A stretch of DNA of 64,000 nucleotides. Source: an uncultured beta proteobacterium (lineage in GTDB: Bacteria; Pseudomonadota; Gammaproteobacteria; Burkholderiales; SG8-41). The notes under the pieces were generated by a model. It was not told the DNA's origin and did not search any database. It saw nothing but the letters and a program-made list of their open reading frames with translations. The stretch is taken from contig CAISYC010000059.1 of NCBI GenBank assembly GCA_903889565.1, forward strand, positions 1 to 64,000, read 5' to 3'. Of the stretch, positions 47,050 through 55,260 are shown one piece after another. Made by a program: the position numbers and the translations under genes. Each line of letters begins with the position of its first letter. Positions within the stretch are counted from its first letter, which is position 1.

Positions 47050-48021
47050 ATGAAGAAGCGGATTTGCCCGATCGTTCCCGCGCTGGCGTTGCTGTCCTCG
47101 CCGGCGTTCGCCGCCGATCAGTGGCCGACCAAACCGATTCGCTGGATCTGCCCCTACGTGGCGGGCGGCGCAGCGGATATTTTTTCGCGCACGATCGGAC
47201 AGAAGTTAGGCGAAGCCTTCGGCCAGACCGTCATCATCGACAACCGCGCCGGCGCCAACGGCAGCATCGGCACCGAACTCGCGTCGCGCGCGCCGGCTGA
47301 CGGCTACACCATCCTGATGGGGCAGAGCGGGCCGCTCACTACCAATCCGGTGTTGTATAAAAAGGTTGCCTACGATCCGGTCAAGGATTTCATTCCGGTG
47401 ACGCAGGGCACGCTCTACATGTACGTGCTGGTGGTGCCTTCATCCAATGCGGTTGCCAACATCAAGGACATGATCGCGTGGGTGAAGTCGAAGCCGGGGG
47501 CCTTGACCTACGGTTCGACCGGCATCGGCGGCGGCAATCATCTCGCGGGTGAGTTGTTCAACCTGATGACACAAACCAAATCGATCCACGTGCCGTACAA
47601 GGGCAGCGCGCTGGCGCTGGCCGATTTGCTCGGCGGTCAGCTGAGCTACATGTTCGATACCACTATCACTTCGGTGCCGCAGTTGAAGGCCGGCAAGCTG
47701 CGCGCAATCGGCGTGACCGCATTGAAGCGTTCCAGTTCGCTGCCCGAGGTGCCGACGATGGATGAACTCGGTCTCAAGGGTTTCGAGATCACGCAGTGGC
47801 AGGCGGTGATGCTGCCGGCCGGCACGCCGCAAGCGATCGTCGATCGCCTTTATCGCGAGGTGGTGCAGGCGCTGAAAATGCCGGACGTAATCGAGCGGCT
47901 CTCGACTCAGGGCGGCAACGAACTCGTCGGCAACACGCCGGAGGAATTCGCGCGCGTGATCAAGAACGATCTGGCGAAATACGCGAAGCTGGTGAAAGAG
48001 GCGGGGATCAAGATCGAGTAG
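47050..48021 (+). CDS. Bug/TctC substrate-binding protein
   Basis: A 323-residue binding protein: signal peptide to about residue 20 (PAFA), WPTKPIRWICPYVAGGAADIFSR, DNRAGANG, DGYTILMG. It resembles the protein at 3527-4519 in FSRTIGQ/FARTIGQ and LDELGLKG/LNELGLKG-type blocks. ATG 47050 is preferred to the in-frame TTG 47032 because AGGAG sits 8 nt upstream of it. It follows the UGSC gene by 30 nt and is closed by a strong terminator, so 44.2-48.0 kb is probably one TctC-UGSC-TctC operon. Confidence 0.92.
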   Translation: MKKRICPIVPALALLSSPAFAADQWPTKPIRWICPYVAGGAADIFSRTIGQKLGEAFGQTVIIDNRAGANGSIGTELASRAPADGYTILMGQSGPLTTNPVLYKKVAYDPVKDFIPVTQGTLYMYVLVVPSSNAVANIKDMIAWVKSKPGALTYGSTGIGGGNHLAGELFNLMTQTKSIHVPYKGSALALADLLGGQLSYMFDTTITSVPQLKAGKLRAIGVTALKRSSSLPEVPTMDELGLKGFEITQWQAVMLPAGTPQAIVDRLYREVVQALKMPDVIERLSTQGGNELVGNTPEEFARVIKNDLAKYAKLVKEAGIKIE

Positions 48022-48040
48022 CGACAGCGGCACGCTGACG

Positions 48041-48070
48041 AAAAAAACCCCGCACTGCGGGGCTTTTTTA
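48041..48070 (+). terminator. Rho-independent terminator (bidirectional)
   Basis: A CCCCGC/GCGGGG stem with ACT loop, preceded by seven A and followed by CTTTTTT. It closes the TctC-UGSC-TctC unit and, on the other strand, the Grx-DinB selenoprotein gene. Confidence 0.92.
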
Positions 48071-48191
48071 TTTTCGCATTGGCAGCCTCTGAAACTGTCA
48101 GTGTAGGCACCGACCCGGGTGTCGGCTGCTGCGTCCCTCAGCGGTCACATCCCCGCTTGTCAGCGGGGCCCCTGTTCCGCGCTTCGTGCCG

Positions 48192-48965
48192 CTACTCCCA
48201 TAATCTCTCCGGCATCGGCAGCCCGGCCAGATCTTCGGCCGTCAGCGGCCGGTCGGGCTGAATGCCGAAGCGTTCGATTACCGAGGCAAGCTGGCGCGTG
48301 TGCTGTGCCGAGTGCCAGGTCGAGCGCTCGAACAGCAGGTGGATCGGCAGCGGGCCGATGAAGGTTGGCACCTTGCGGCTGCAGGCGCGGTCGTCGAGTT
48401 CGTCCCACCATTGTTGAATCAAACCGATGACTTCGTCGCCGTAGGCGGCGAGTTGGTCGCCGCTCATGCAGGTGCCGGCCGGTGGCGGCACCGTGGCGAG
48501 CGCATTGGTGTATTCGGCGTCGCGTTCGACCGTGTCGAGGAAGGCGCCGCCGACGCGAAATACATGGTGAGCGAGCAGGCGGATCGAGCGCTCGCGGTTG
48601 GCGATGACGTTCTCGGCAAGCTGCGCCGGCGAGAGCTGACGCACCAGGCGCTGCGCTGCGCGCAGCACCAGCAGCCACTTCGCGATCAGTTGTTCGGGCG
48701 GCAGCGGCGTGTGGCCGGTGCCTTGCAAGCCGACGAACTCGGCAACGTCTTCCAGATTCATTGCGAACACGTACTGTCCGCCGCGGGCGACCACCGGCAC
48801 GGTGCGCACGCCAAGCGCCATCAGCTTTTCGCGGCCGCCGGCATCATTGAGGATGTCGATGGCGACGAAGTCGATACCTTTTTTCGAAAGAAACTCTTTC
48901 GCGCGGAGGCAGCTGCTTCAGCCGGGCTGCGTGAACAGTATGAACTTGTCGGTGCCGGTGTCCAT
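48192..48965 (-). CDS. Glutaredoxin-DinB fusion selenoprotein (UGA at 48918-48920 = Sec16)
   Basis: A 257-residue protein if the UGA is read as Sec. MDTGTDKFILFTQPG precedes the UGA and SSCLRAKEFLSKKGIDFVAI follows, i.e. the glutaredoxin strand-active site-helix layout with U16-S-S-C19 in place of C-x-x-C. The Grx TVP cis-Pro motif is at 55-57. From about residue 90 a DinB-like four-helix domain follows with His133/134 (LLAHHVFRV) and WHSAQHTRQL (His218, His222), possible metal ligands. Callers would start at Met49 (48821) and lose the active site. A SECIS-like hairpin follows the UGA. I infer a redox or thiol-transferase enzyme, cytosolic. Confidence 0.87.
48885..48901 (-). promoter_or_regulatory. 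SECIS-like hairpin of the Grx-DinB selenoprotein
   Basis: On the minus strand CGAAAG (48901-48896) pairs with CTTTCG (48890-48885) around the 5-nt loop AGTTT, which contains GU. The loop begins 22 nt after the UGA, within the bacterial SECIS range. The stem is weaker and unrelated in sequence to the UGSC hairpins. Confidence 0.65.
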
Positions 48966-49060
48966 GTGCGCCTTGGGGGACTGTGAGGGATTGGTGATTG
49001 CAGTGAGCGGCGAGCGTACTACCCGCTGCGGCGCGGCGTCAAGCAAGCGGCCCGGCGCGC

Positions 49061-49088
49061 CTGAAGCGCGCAGGCGCGATGGTATAAT
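49061..49088 (+). promoter_or_regulatory. Possible sigma-70 promoter of the GST gene
   Basis: A perfect TATAAT (49083-49088) lies 50 nt before the ATG at 49139. At 16-bp spacing upstream only a poor -35 (CTGAAG) is seen. Confidence 0.4.
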
Positions 49089-49138
49089 GCAAGGCATGGC
49101 GAACATTCGCAGTCACATTTTCAGGAACGGACGACAGC

Positions 49139-49750
49139 ATGAAGTTGATTGCAGCGCCCGCCAGCCCGTACAGCCGCAAGGTTCGTATCGTGCTTGCGGA
49201 AAAGAAAATCGATTACGAATTCATTATTGACAGCCCCGGCGAAGCGGCGACGCGTGTTCCGGAATTCAACCCGCTTGGCAAGATTCCGGTCCTCGTACTC
49301 GAGGACGACACGACGTTGTTCGATTCGCGCGTGATCGTCGAATATCTTGACAACGCCAGCCCGGTGGGCCGTCTGATCCCGGACGACACGCGCGCGCGCA
49401 TTCAGGTGCGCCGCTGGGAAGCGCTCGCCGACGGCTGCACCGATGCCGCCAACGCGGTAGTGGTGGAGTCGCGCCGGCCGGCCGCCAAGCAGAGCGGCGA
49501 GTGGATTGCTCGCCAGCAGGGCAAGATCGACCGCGCGCTGAGGGCGATGTCGGACGAACTCGGCACGCGCGCATGGTGCAGCGGCGATCACTACAATCTT
49601 TCCGATATCGCGGTCGGTTGTGCGCTGGGTTACCTCGATTACCGCATGACCGACATTCAATGGCGCAAGACTTATCCGAATCTCGCCAAGCTGGCCGAAA
49701 AACTGGCCAAGCGCGCGCCGTTTCAGGATACCTTGCCGCCCAGGATCTAG
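49139..49750 (+). CDS. Glutathione S-transferase family protein
   Basis: A 203-residue protein with a thioredoxin-like N-terminal domain (MKLIAAPASPYSRKVRIVLAEK, then GKIPVLVLEDDTTLFDSRVIVEYLD with the SNAIL/DSR glutathione-binding block) and an all-helical C-terminal domain (LSDIAVGCALGYLDYR). SPYSRK has Ser at the position of the catalytic Cys/Ser. It is cytosolic and probably conjugates or reduces electrophiles using glutathione. AGGAACGGA upstream is a plausible Shine-Dalgarno. It is divergent from the Grx-DinB selenoprotein gene (173 nt between starts). Confidence 0.9.
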   Translation: MKLIAAPASPYSRKVRIVLAEKKIDYEFIIDSPGEAATRVPEFNPLGKIPVLVLEDDTTLFDSRVIVEYLDNASPVGRLIPDDTRARIQVRRWEALADGCTDAANAVVVESRRPAAKQSGEWIARQQGKIDRALRAMSDELGTRAWCSGDHYNLSDIAVGCALGYLDYRMTDIQWRKTYPNLAKLAEKLAKRAPFQDTLPPRI

Positions 49751-49789
49751 GATTGCGGATCGAGTTTCAATCCGCAGTCCTCCATCCAG

Positions 49790-50866
49790 CTATTGAATGA
49801 TGCCGCCGCCGAGGCAGACGCGGCTTTCGTAAATCACCACCGACTGGCCCGGCGTCACCGCCCATTGCGGTTCGGCGAAGGTCATGGCACATTGCGCCGC
49901 ATCGACGCTTTCGATGGTGCACGGCGCGTCCTTCTGCCGATAGCGCGTTTTGGCGGCGTACACCCAGTTGCAATGCGGCGGCTCACCGCTGATCCAGTTC
50001 AGATCGCGGCTCTCGAGCGTATTTGACAGCAGGGCGTCGTGTTCGCGGCCCTGCACCACGATCAAACGGTTGTTCGGCATGTCCTTGCCCACGACGTACC
50101 AGGCGTCGCCGTCGCCGTCGCGCGTGCCGCCGATGCCGAGGCCCTGACGCTGCCCGATCGTATAAAACATGAGTCCCATGTGGCGGCCGACCATGCGGCC
50201 GTCGACTGCCCAGATTTCGCCCGGTTCGGAGGGAATATAGCGGTTGAGAAATTCGCGGAACGGGCGCTCGCCGATGAAGCAGATGCCGGTCGAATCCTTT
50301 TTCGCGAAATTGGCGAGCCCGGCCTTTTGCGCCATTTCGCGCACCTCGCGCTTGTAGAGCCCGCCGAGCGGAAACAGCGTTTTTGAGAGCTGACCCTGAT
50401 TGAGGCGGTAGAGAAAATAACTCTGGTCCTTGCTGCCGTCCTCGGCCTTCAGCAACTGATAGAGACCGTCGACTTCGCGCACCTGCGCGTAATGGCCGGT
50501 GGCGATGCGTTCGGCGCCCAGCGATATCGCGTGATCGAGGAAGGCGCGGAACTTGATCTCGGCGTTGCACAGCACATCGGGGTTGGGCGTGCGGCCGGAT
50601 TTGTATTCGCGCAGAAACTCGCTGAACACGCGATCCTTGTATTCGGCGGAAAAATTCACCGCCTCGATTTCGATGCCGATGCGGTCGGCCACCGACACCG
50701 CATCGATCAGGTCCTGGCGCGAGCTGCAGTATTCGTCGTCATCGTCATCCTCCCAGTTTTTCATGAACAGGCCGACCACGTCGTAACCCTGTTCCTTCAG
50801 CAGCAGGGCGGCGACCGACGAATCGACGCCGCCTGACATGCCGACCACGATGCGCGGTTTGCTCAT
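49790..50866 (-). CDS. mnmA: tRNA-specific 2-thiouridylase MnmA
   Basis: A 358-residue enzyme that thiolates U34 of tRNA-Lys, -Glu and -Gln. It has the PP-loop GMSGGVDSS (9-17), catalytic Cys100 in [10 protein letters not shown], Cys196 in [12 protein letters not shown], and the [12 protein letters not shown] block. Length is typical. Its ATG overlaps the stop of the Nudix gene by 4 nt (ATGA), reproducing the nudJ-mnmA order known from enterobacteria. A hairpin without a U tract (49750-49780) lies in the convergent gap with the GST gene. Confidence 0.97.
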   Translation of the reverse strand: MSKPRIVVGMSGGVDSSVAALLLKEQGYDVVGLFMKNWEDDDDDEYCSSRQDLIDAVSVADRIGIEIEAVNFSAEYKDRVFSEFLREYKSGRTPNPDVLCNAEIKFRAFLDHAISLGAERIATGHYAQVREVDGLYQLLKAEDGSKDQSYFLYRLNQGQLSKTLFPLGGLYKREVREMAQKAGLANFAKKDSTGICFIGERPFREFLNRYIPSEPGEIWAVDGRMVGRHMGLMFYTIGQRQGLGIGGTRDGDGDAWYVVGKDMPNNRLIVVQGREHDALLSNTLESRDLNWISGEPPHCNWVYAAKTRYRQKDAPCTIESVDAAQCAMTFAEPQWAVTPGQSVVIYESRVCLGGGIIQ

Positions 50867-51330
50867 GATTTCGGCGCGTAATGGCGGATGAGTGCGAGCG
50901 GATAGCGCATGCCGGCGAGATAGTCTTCAACGCATTGCAAGACGAGCGGCGAGCGGTGGCGCGCGCGGCTCTCGCGGATTTCGTCGGCGCTCAACCAGAC
51001 GTGGCGCAGGATGCCGCGGTCGAGCGCGCGGCCGGCTTCGTGCCGTCCGGCAGGGCCGGCAAAGGCAAATCGCATATAGGTGACGCCGGCAGGGGTTTCG
51101 TGATGGTAGATGCCAAGCAGGCACTCGGGCTGAAAATGATGCGCGCTTTCTTCAAGCGTTTCGCGCGCCACCGCCGCGGTCAGCGTTTCGTCGCGTTCGA
51201 GGTGGCCGGCCGGCTGATTGATTTTCACGCCATCGGCGGTTTCTTCCTCGATCAGCAGAAAGCGACCGTCGCGTTCGATCACGGCGGCGACGGTCACTTC
51301 GGGCGTCCAGATGACATCGTTGGATTGCAT
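50863..51330 (-). CDS. nudJ: Nudix hydrolase, NudJ-like
   Basis: A 155-residue hydrolase. [21 protein letters not shown] leads into the Nudix box [21 protein letters not shown], which has the G-x5-E-x7-RE-x2-EE pattern with Ser instead of Gly at the end. NudJ is a broad phosphatase acting on HMP-PP and nucleoside phosphates. QPAGHLE and the overlap with mnmA support orthology. ATG 51330 was chosen since homology begins there; the frame stays open upstream. Confidence 0.9.
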   Translation of the reverse strand: MQSNDVIWTPEVTVAAVIERDGRFLLIEEETADGVKINQPAGHLERDETLTAAVARETLEESAHHFQPECLLGIYHHETPAGVTYMRFAFAGPAGRHEAGRALDRGILRHVWLSADEIRESRARHRSPLVLQCVEDYLAGMRYPLALIRHYAPKS

Positions 51331-51582
51331 GGCGTCGATTTTACCGCCTTGCCGCGGCCGGCCCAAACCGGCTGTCTGAATTCGCGATCGTGGCTCCGCG
51401 GTTGAACCGGCGGTCAACGACCCGCGCCACGCGCAAGAGCGCCGCTTTCCTGCACAACAGTAAACACTGTCGGGCATTGAATATTCCATTTGTCGAAAAA
51501 TATACCGGCACCGGGTGCGGCGGTTGCACAAGCACGCCGCAATGCGGCATATTCGGAATTAATTGGTATTCATGATTCGGCG

Positions 51583-51888
51583 ATGACAAAACGGCTTTTG
51601 CAGACCTTTTTGCGCTCTCATCGAGGCACGGAACCATTATGGAAGATCTGGTGGATCTGCGGCATTCCGGTTGCCTGGCTGACGAGTGCGCTGGTGATCG
51701 CGTCCGAGGCGGCGCGTGTGGCGGACCACCCCGTCGCCGGCGACTGGCTGGACGTGCTGCGAATACTGATCTATGTCGCATGGGCGCGGCTGGCATGGCA
51801 ATGCGCGCATAACGCGCAAGCCGGAATCTGGACGCCGGTGGCGCGTTGTGCGCTGGCGGCCGGCTTCATTGTGATGTATCTGGTTTGA
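51583..51888 (+). CDS. Small membrane protein of unknown function
   Basis: A 101-residue protein with two or three hydrophobic segments (IWWICGIPVAWLTSALVIAS; VLRILIYVAWARLAW; CALAAGFIVMYLV) and basic connecting loops. It is probably an inner-membrane protein. ATG 51583 was chosen over 51490 because residues before it look unstructured and charged. A bidirectional terminator begins 12 nt downstream. I do not recognise the family. Confidence 0.6.
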   Translation: MTKRLLQTFLRSHRGTEPLWKIWWICGIPVAWLTSALVIASEAARVADHPVAGDWLDVLRILIYVAWARLAWQCAHNAQAGIWTPVARCALAAGFIVMYLV

Positions 51889-51900
51889 TCCGCGGACAAT

Positions 51901-51933
51901 AAAAAAGGCAGCGGTTGCCCCCTGCCTTTTTTT
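51901..51933. terminator. Bidirectional rho-independent terminator
   Basis: A6-GGCAG (51901-51911) pairs with CTGCC-T6 (51922-51932), with T/A runs on both sides. It lies between the convergent membrane-protein gene and the mini-protein gene at 51947-52102. Confidence 0.9.
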
Positions 51934-51946
51934 GGACCAGTAAGGT

Positions 51947-52102
51947 TTACTTCTTCTTGTCGTCCTTTTTCGCGTCGTCTTTCTTCATTTCATCTTTCTT
52001 GCCGTCCTTGGCCGGTTGCGCACCGACGTGCGAAGTGGCAAACGCGCCAACGGTTGCAACGGCGAAAGCACCAGCGACCAGAGCTGCGAGCAGTTTTTTC
52101 AT
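51947..52102 (-). CDS. Secreted Lys/Asp-rich mini-protein (paralogue 1)
   Basis: A 51-residue protein with a textbook signal peptide (MKKLLAALVAGAFAVATVGAFA) and a mature part of about 29 residues made almost wholly of Lys, Asp, Glu and Gly (KDGKKDEMKKDDAKKDDKKK). The Shine-Dalgarno GAGAGGAAAG is strong and a terminator follows directly, so it is a monocistronic gene. It is short enough to be missed. A paralogue lies at 54867-55019. It is probably a disordered, highly charged periplasmic peptide; function unknown. Confidence 0.85.
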   Translation of the reverse strand: MKKLLAALVAGAFAVATVGAFATSHVGAQPAKDGKKDEMKKDDAKKDDKKK

Positions 52103-52306
52103 TGTGGCTTTCCTCTCATTTTATTTTAAACGACTACCATGACCAACCCGGCTCGATGCGCCGCAGTTTGCTCTCGATACACCGCGCCCTGCATTGGTCG
52201 CGGCAATATATAACAGGTTGTTTCGGTTTGCCTAGCCCATTATGATGCTGCGCGCCTCGCGCATTTTGTGTTGCCGCACCGCTGGCCATTGGATTGATTT
52301 GATTGC

Positions 52307-53491
52307 ATGAAAATTTCCATTTATGCCATGGTGCTGGGTTTTCTCACCATCGGCGCTCTACATGCCGCACCGTACGTACCGGGCAGCGATGACGAGGTGC
52401 TCGAGCATCTGCCGTTCCGGCCGGATGATCCGGCGGCGCGCGAGATCAGCGAACTGCGGCGACAGCTGGCCGCCGATCCCAACAACGTGCGTATCGCATT
52501 GCAACTTGCACGAAGTTATTTCGCGCAGGCGGGCGGGCAAAGCGATCCGCGTTTCGCCGGCTATGCGCAGGCGGCGCTGCGGCCGTGGTGGGATTTGCCG
52601 CAACCGCCGCAGGCAGTGCTGGTGATGCGAGCAACACTGCGCCAATACAGTCATGATTTTGCCGGCGGGCTTGCCGATATCGACCGCGCGTTGCAGGCGA
52701 ATCCGTCCGATATCGACGCCTTGTCCTTGCGCGCCGACATCAACCTCGTGCAGGGCAATCTTGCGGCGTCGCGCGAGGATTGTGCGCGCATGGCGCCGTA
52801 CGTCACCGAGTTGACCAACGCGGGCTGCGTGCTTTTTATCGACGGCATGAGCGGGCGCGCGCGCGCGAGTCACGATGCGTTGCAGAAAGAACTTGCACGC
52901 GCAAAGGATGTCAGTCCCGACCAGCAGCTGTGGATACTGACGCGGCTTGCGGAAATGGCCTGGCGGTTGAACGAGCCGCGGGCCGCCGAGGCACATTTCC
53001 GGCGCGCGCTGGCAATGAACATCGCGGACGGTTTTTTGCTCGCGGCGTATGCGGATTTCCTGATCGACTACGGCCGCCATCCGGACGTGGTGAAGCTGCT
53101 CGGGGACTGGACGCGCGCCGACCCGCTGTTGCTGCGGTTGACGCTTGCTGAGCAGGCGCTCGGTGCGAAATCGTTTGCCGGGCACAAGGCGGCACTCGAG
53201 GCGCGTTACGCTGCCGCGCGACTGCGCGGCGATACGACGCACGAACAGGAGGAGTCCCGTTTTGCGCTCGCCATTCTGAACCGCCCGGAGGAGGCGCTGA
53301 AACTTGCACTGAATAACTGGCGCCTGCAGCGCGAACCGCGCGACGCGCGCGCCGTGCTTGAGGCCGCGCTTGCCCTGCGCCGGACGGACGCGGCGCAGCC
53401 GGTGCTGGCGTGGATGGCGCAGACCGGCATTGAGGACTGGTACCTGAAACAGCTTGCTGCCAAACTGGTGTCGACGGCGGGGGCGCAATGA
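52307..53491 (+). CDS. Secreted TPR-like protein
   Basis: A 394-residue protein with a signal peptide (about 1-20, ending LHA) followed by helical repeats. Examples are LAADPNNVRIALQLARSYFA, DIDRALQANPSDIDALSLRA and EPRAAEAHFRRALAMNIADG, which fit tetratricopeptide consensus spacing. Such proteins scaffold protein contacts in the periplasm. Its stop overlaps the start of the HupE-like gene by 4 nt, so they are translationally coupled and may work together at the membrane. Confidence 0.8.
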   Translation: MKISIYAMVLGFLTIGALHAAPYVPGSDDEVLEHLPFRPDDPAAREISELRRQLAADPNNVRIALQLARSYFAQAGGQSDPRFAGYAQAALRPWWDLPQPPQAVLVMRATLRQYSHDFAGGLADIDRALQANPSDIDALSLRADINLVQGNLAASREDCARMAPYVTELTNAGCVLFIDGMSGRARASHDALQKELARAKDVSPDQQLWILTRLAEMAWRLNEPRAAEAHFRRALAMNIADGFLLAAYADFLIDYGRHPDVVKLLGDWTRADPLLLRLTLAEQALGAKSFAGHKAALEARYAAARLRGDTTHEQEESRFALAILNRPEEALKLALNNWRLQREPRDARAVLEAALALRRTDAAQPVLAWMAQTGIEDWYLKQLAAKLVSTAGAQ

Positions 53492-54615
53492 ACTGGCGCG
53501 CCGGCGTTGCGTTGTTGCTCGCGCTGCTGCCGTCGCTAGCGGCTGCGCACAAGCCGAGCGACAGCTATCTCGTCGTCAACGTGTCGGGCGACATCGTGCG
53601 CGGTCAGTGGGACATTGCGCTGCGCGACCTTGATTTTGCCATCGGGCTCGACAGCAACGGTAATGGTGAGATCACCTGGGGCGAGGTGCGCGCGCGGCAG
53701 ACCGAAATCGACGCCTATGCCTTTGCGCGTTTGACCCTGGCGCTCGACGGCTCGACTTGCAATGCGCGCGTCGTCGAGCATTTGATCGACAATCACACCG
53801 ACGGCGCCTATGCGGTGCTGCGCTTCGAGGCACCCTGCGCCAAACCCGGCGGCGTGCTCGTCATGGGCTACAGTCTGTTCGCCGATCTCGATCCGCAGCA
53901 TAAGGGCCTGTTGCGTCTCGAATACGACGGCACGACGCGGACTGCGATCTTCGGCATCGATGCCGCGCTGCAGCGGTTCGAGCTGAAGAAAGCCGGCCGG
54001 CTGGCGCAGTTCCTTGATTACGGCCGCGAAGGCGTGTGGCATATCTGGATCGGTTTCGATCACATCCTGTTTCTGCTCTCGCTGTTGCTGCCCGCCGTGC
54101 TGGTCATTGCGCATAAACGCTGGCGCGCGGTTGACCGCTTCAGGCCGGCGCTGTGGGATGTGCTGAAAATCGTCACCGCATTTACGGTTGCTCATTCGAT
54201 CACCCTGAGCCTTGCCGCGCTGGGCGTGATTGCGCTGCCGACGCGGCTGACCGAATCGGCCATCGCACTGTCGGTGGTGCTTGCCGCTTTGAACAATATA
54301 TTCCCGCTGTTTCAGGGCAGGCGCTGGATGGTGGCTTTTGGATTCGGCCTGATTCACGGCTTTGGCTTCGCCAGCGTGCTCGCCGACCTCGGGTTGCCGC
54401 GCGACGCGTTGCTGCTGGCGCTGGTCGGGTTCAATCTCGGCGTCGAGGCCGGGCAGTTGACGATTGTGGCGGTATTTTTGCCGTTGGCGTTTGTCTTGCG
54501 TCGCAGCTGGTTCTATCAGCGCGTGGTGCTGGTCGGCGGTTCCGCGCTGATTTGCGTGCTGGCCGGCATCTGGCTGGTTGAGCGGGCGCTCAATCTCAAG
54601 TTGCTGCGGTTTTAA
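53488..54615 (+). CDS. HupE/UreJ-like membrane protein with an EF-hand loop
   Basis: A 375-residue protein: signal peptide (1-20), a periplasmic beta domain, then about seven transmembrane helices from residue 187 (HIWIGFDHILFLLSLLLPAV, FTVAHSITLSLAALG, GLIHGFGFASVLADLGL). GFDHILFL, VAHSITL and GLIHGFGFA with their His residues are hallmarks of the HupE/UreJ_2 family, linked to metal transport. Residues 55-66 form a perfect 12-residue EF-hand loop (D-S-N-G-N-G-E-I-T-W-G-E). Coupled to the TPR-like gene. Substrate unknown. Confidence 0.87.
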   Translation: MNWRAGVALLLALLPSLAAAHKPSDSYLVVNVSGDIVRGQWDIALRDLDFAIGLDSNGNGEITWGEVRARQTEIDAYAFARLTLALDGSTCNARVVEHLIDNHTDGAYAVLRFEAPCAKPGGVLVMGYSLFADLDPQHKGLLRLEYDGTTRTAIFGIDAALQRFELKKAGRLAQFLDYGREGVWHIWIGFDHILFLLSLLLPAVLVIAHKRWRAVDRFRPALWDVLKIVTAFTVAHSITLSLAALGVIALPTRLTESAIALSVVLAALNNIFPLFQGRRWMVAFGFGLIHGFGFASVLADLGLPRDALLLALVGFNLGVEAGQLTIVAVFLPLAFVLRRSWFYQRVVLVGGSALICVLAGIWLVERALNLKLLRF

Positions 54616-54816
54616 GGGCGCAATAAAAGGTCGACCGCGGCAATTTTTGATCCGGCTGAAATGATACCGGACACCCTTCGCATTGCGCCGGCGCAGGACT
54701 GGGCACTCGTGCCGTCTCGTCCCTTTCGGCAAAAATTGTCATTGACTGTCGCTAGCGCCCCGGCTGCGGCCGGTCGCAGTGGACTGTTTCGGTTACCGCT
54801 TCGAGACGTGCAGAAA

Positions 54817-54847
54817 ACAAAAAAGGCAGGGTCGAAACCCTGCCTTT
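54817..54847 (-). terminator. Rho-independent terminator of the second mini-protein gene
   Basis: An 11-bp stem (54822-54832 with 54837-54847) with CGAA loop. On the minus strand it is followed by a U-rich run. It lies 19 nt after the stop of the gene at 54867-55019. Confidence 0.9.
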
Positions 54848-54866
54848 ACTTTGACTGACAGAAGTA

Positions 54867-55019
54867 TTACTTCTTGTCGGCCGCTTTCTTGTCGTCTTTC
54901 TTGGCTTCTTTCTTCGGCTCGTCCTTCTTCGCGTCTTTCTTCATTTCATCAGCCGCGAAAACCGAAACGGTGCCCAGCGCGAACATAGCAGCAACGATAG
55001 CAGCAAGCATTTTGCTCAT
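54867..55019 (-). CDS. Secreted Lys/Asp-rich mini-protein (paralogue 2)
   Basis: A 50-residue protein: signal peptide MSKMLAAIVAAMFALGTVSV then FAADEM, followed by a Lys/Asp/Glu-rich mature tail with repeated KKD/KKE units. It shares leader design, the DEMKKDAKKD-type start of the tail and the terminator style with the gene at 51947-52102, so they are paralogues separated by an unrelated TPR/HupE pair. The Shine-Dalgarno AGAGGAAA is strong. Its own promoter is visible upstream. Function unknown. Confidence 0.85.
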   Translation of the reverse strand: MSKMLAAIVAAMFALGTVSVFAADEMKKDAKKDEPKKEAKKDDKKAADKK

Positions 55020-55172
55020 GTTATTTCCTCTTTAGTTTGATTAACGACTACCTATTTTTGACTACGACCGTAGTGCGGTCACAGCCATTAACGTGCTGCC
55101 TGCCTAGGCGGTTGACGCTAGGGCTTACGAAGCTGCATCGGCATCAAGCAGGGCCGGCAACACGAGGCAATA

Positions 55173-55201
55173 ATTATAATAATCAATCGCTTAAATTGCA
55201 A
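55173..55201 (-). promoter_or_regulatory. Sigma-70 promoter of mini-protein paralogue 2
   Basis: On the minus strand TTGCAA (55201-55196), 17-bp spacer, perfect TATAAT (55178-55173), in an AT-rich patch unusual for this GC-rich region. The implied 5' leader is about 145 nt, long enough for regulatory structure. Confidence 0.75.
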
Positions 55202-55260
55202 ATTTATTAGCCCATATTATGAGCGAATTGTCAGTGCATGCTTACTTTCTCGTTGTTTTT

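Noticed and set aside
49790-50866. MnmA as part of the selenium system (2-selenouridine pathway)
   Set aside because: MnmA makes 2-thiouridine in nearly all bacteria and here sits in the common nudJ-mnmA pair. The selenouridine synthase gene (selU/ybbB) was not seen, so no special link is supported.
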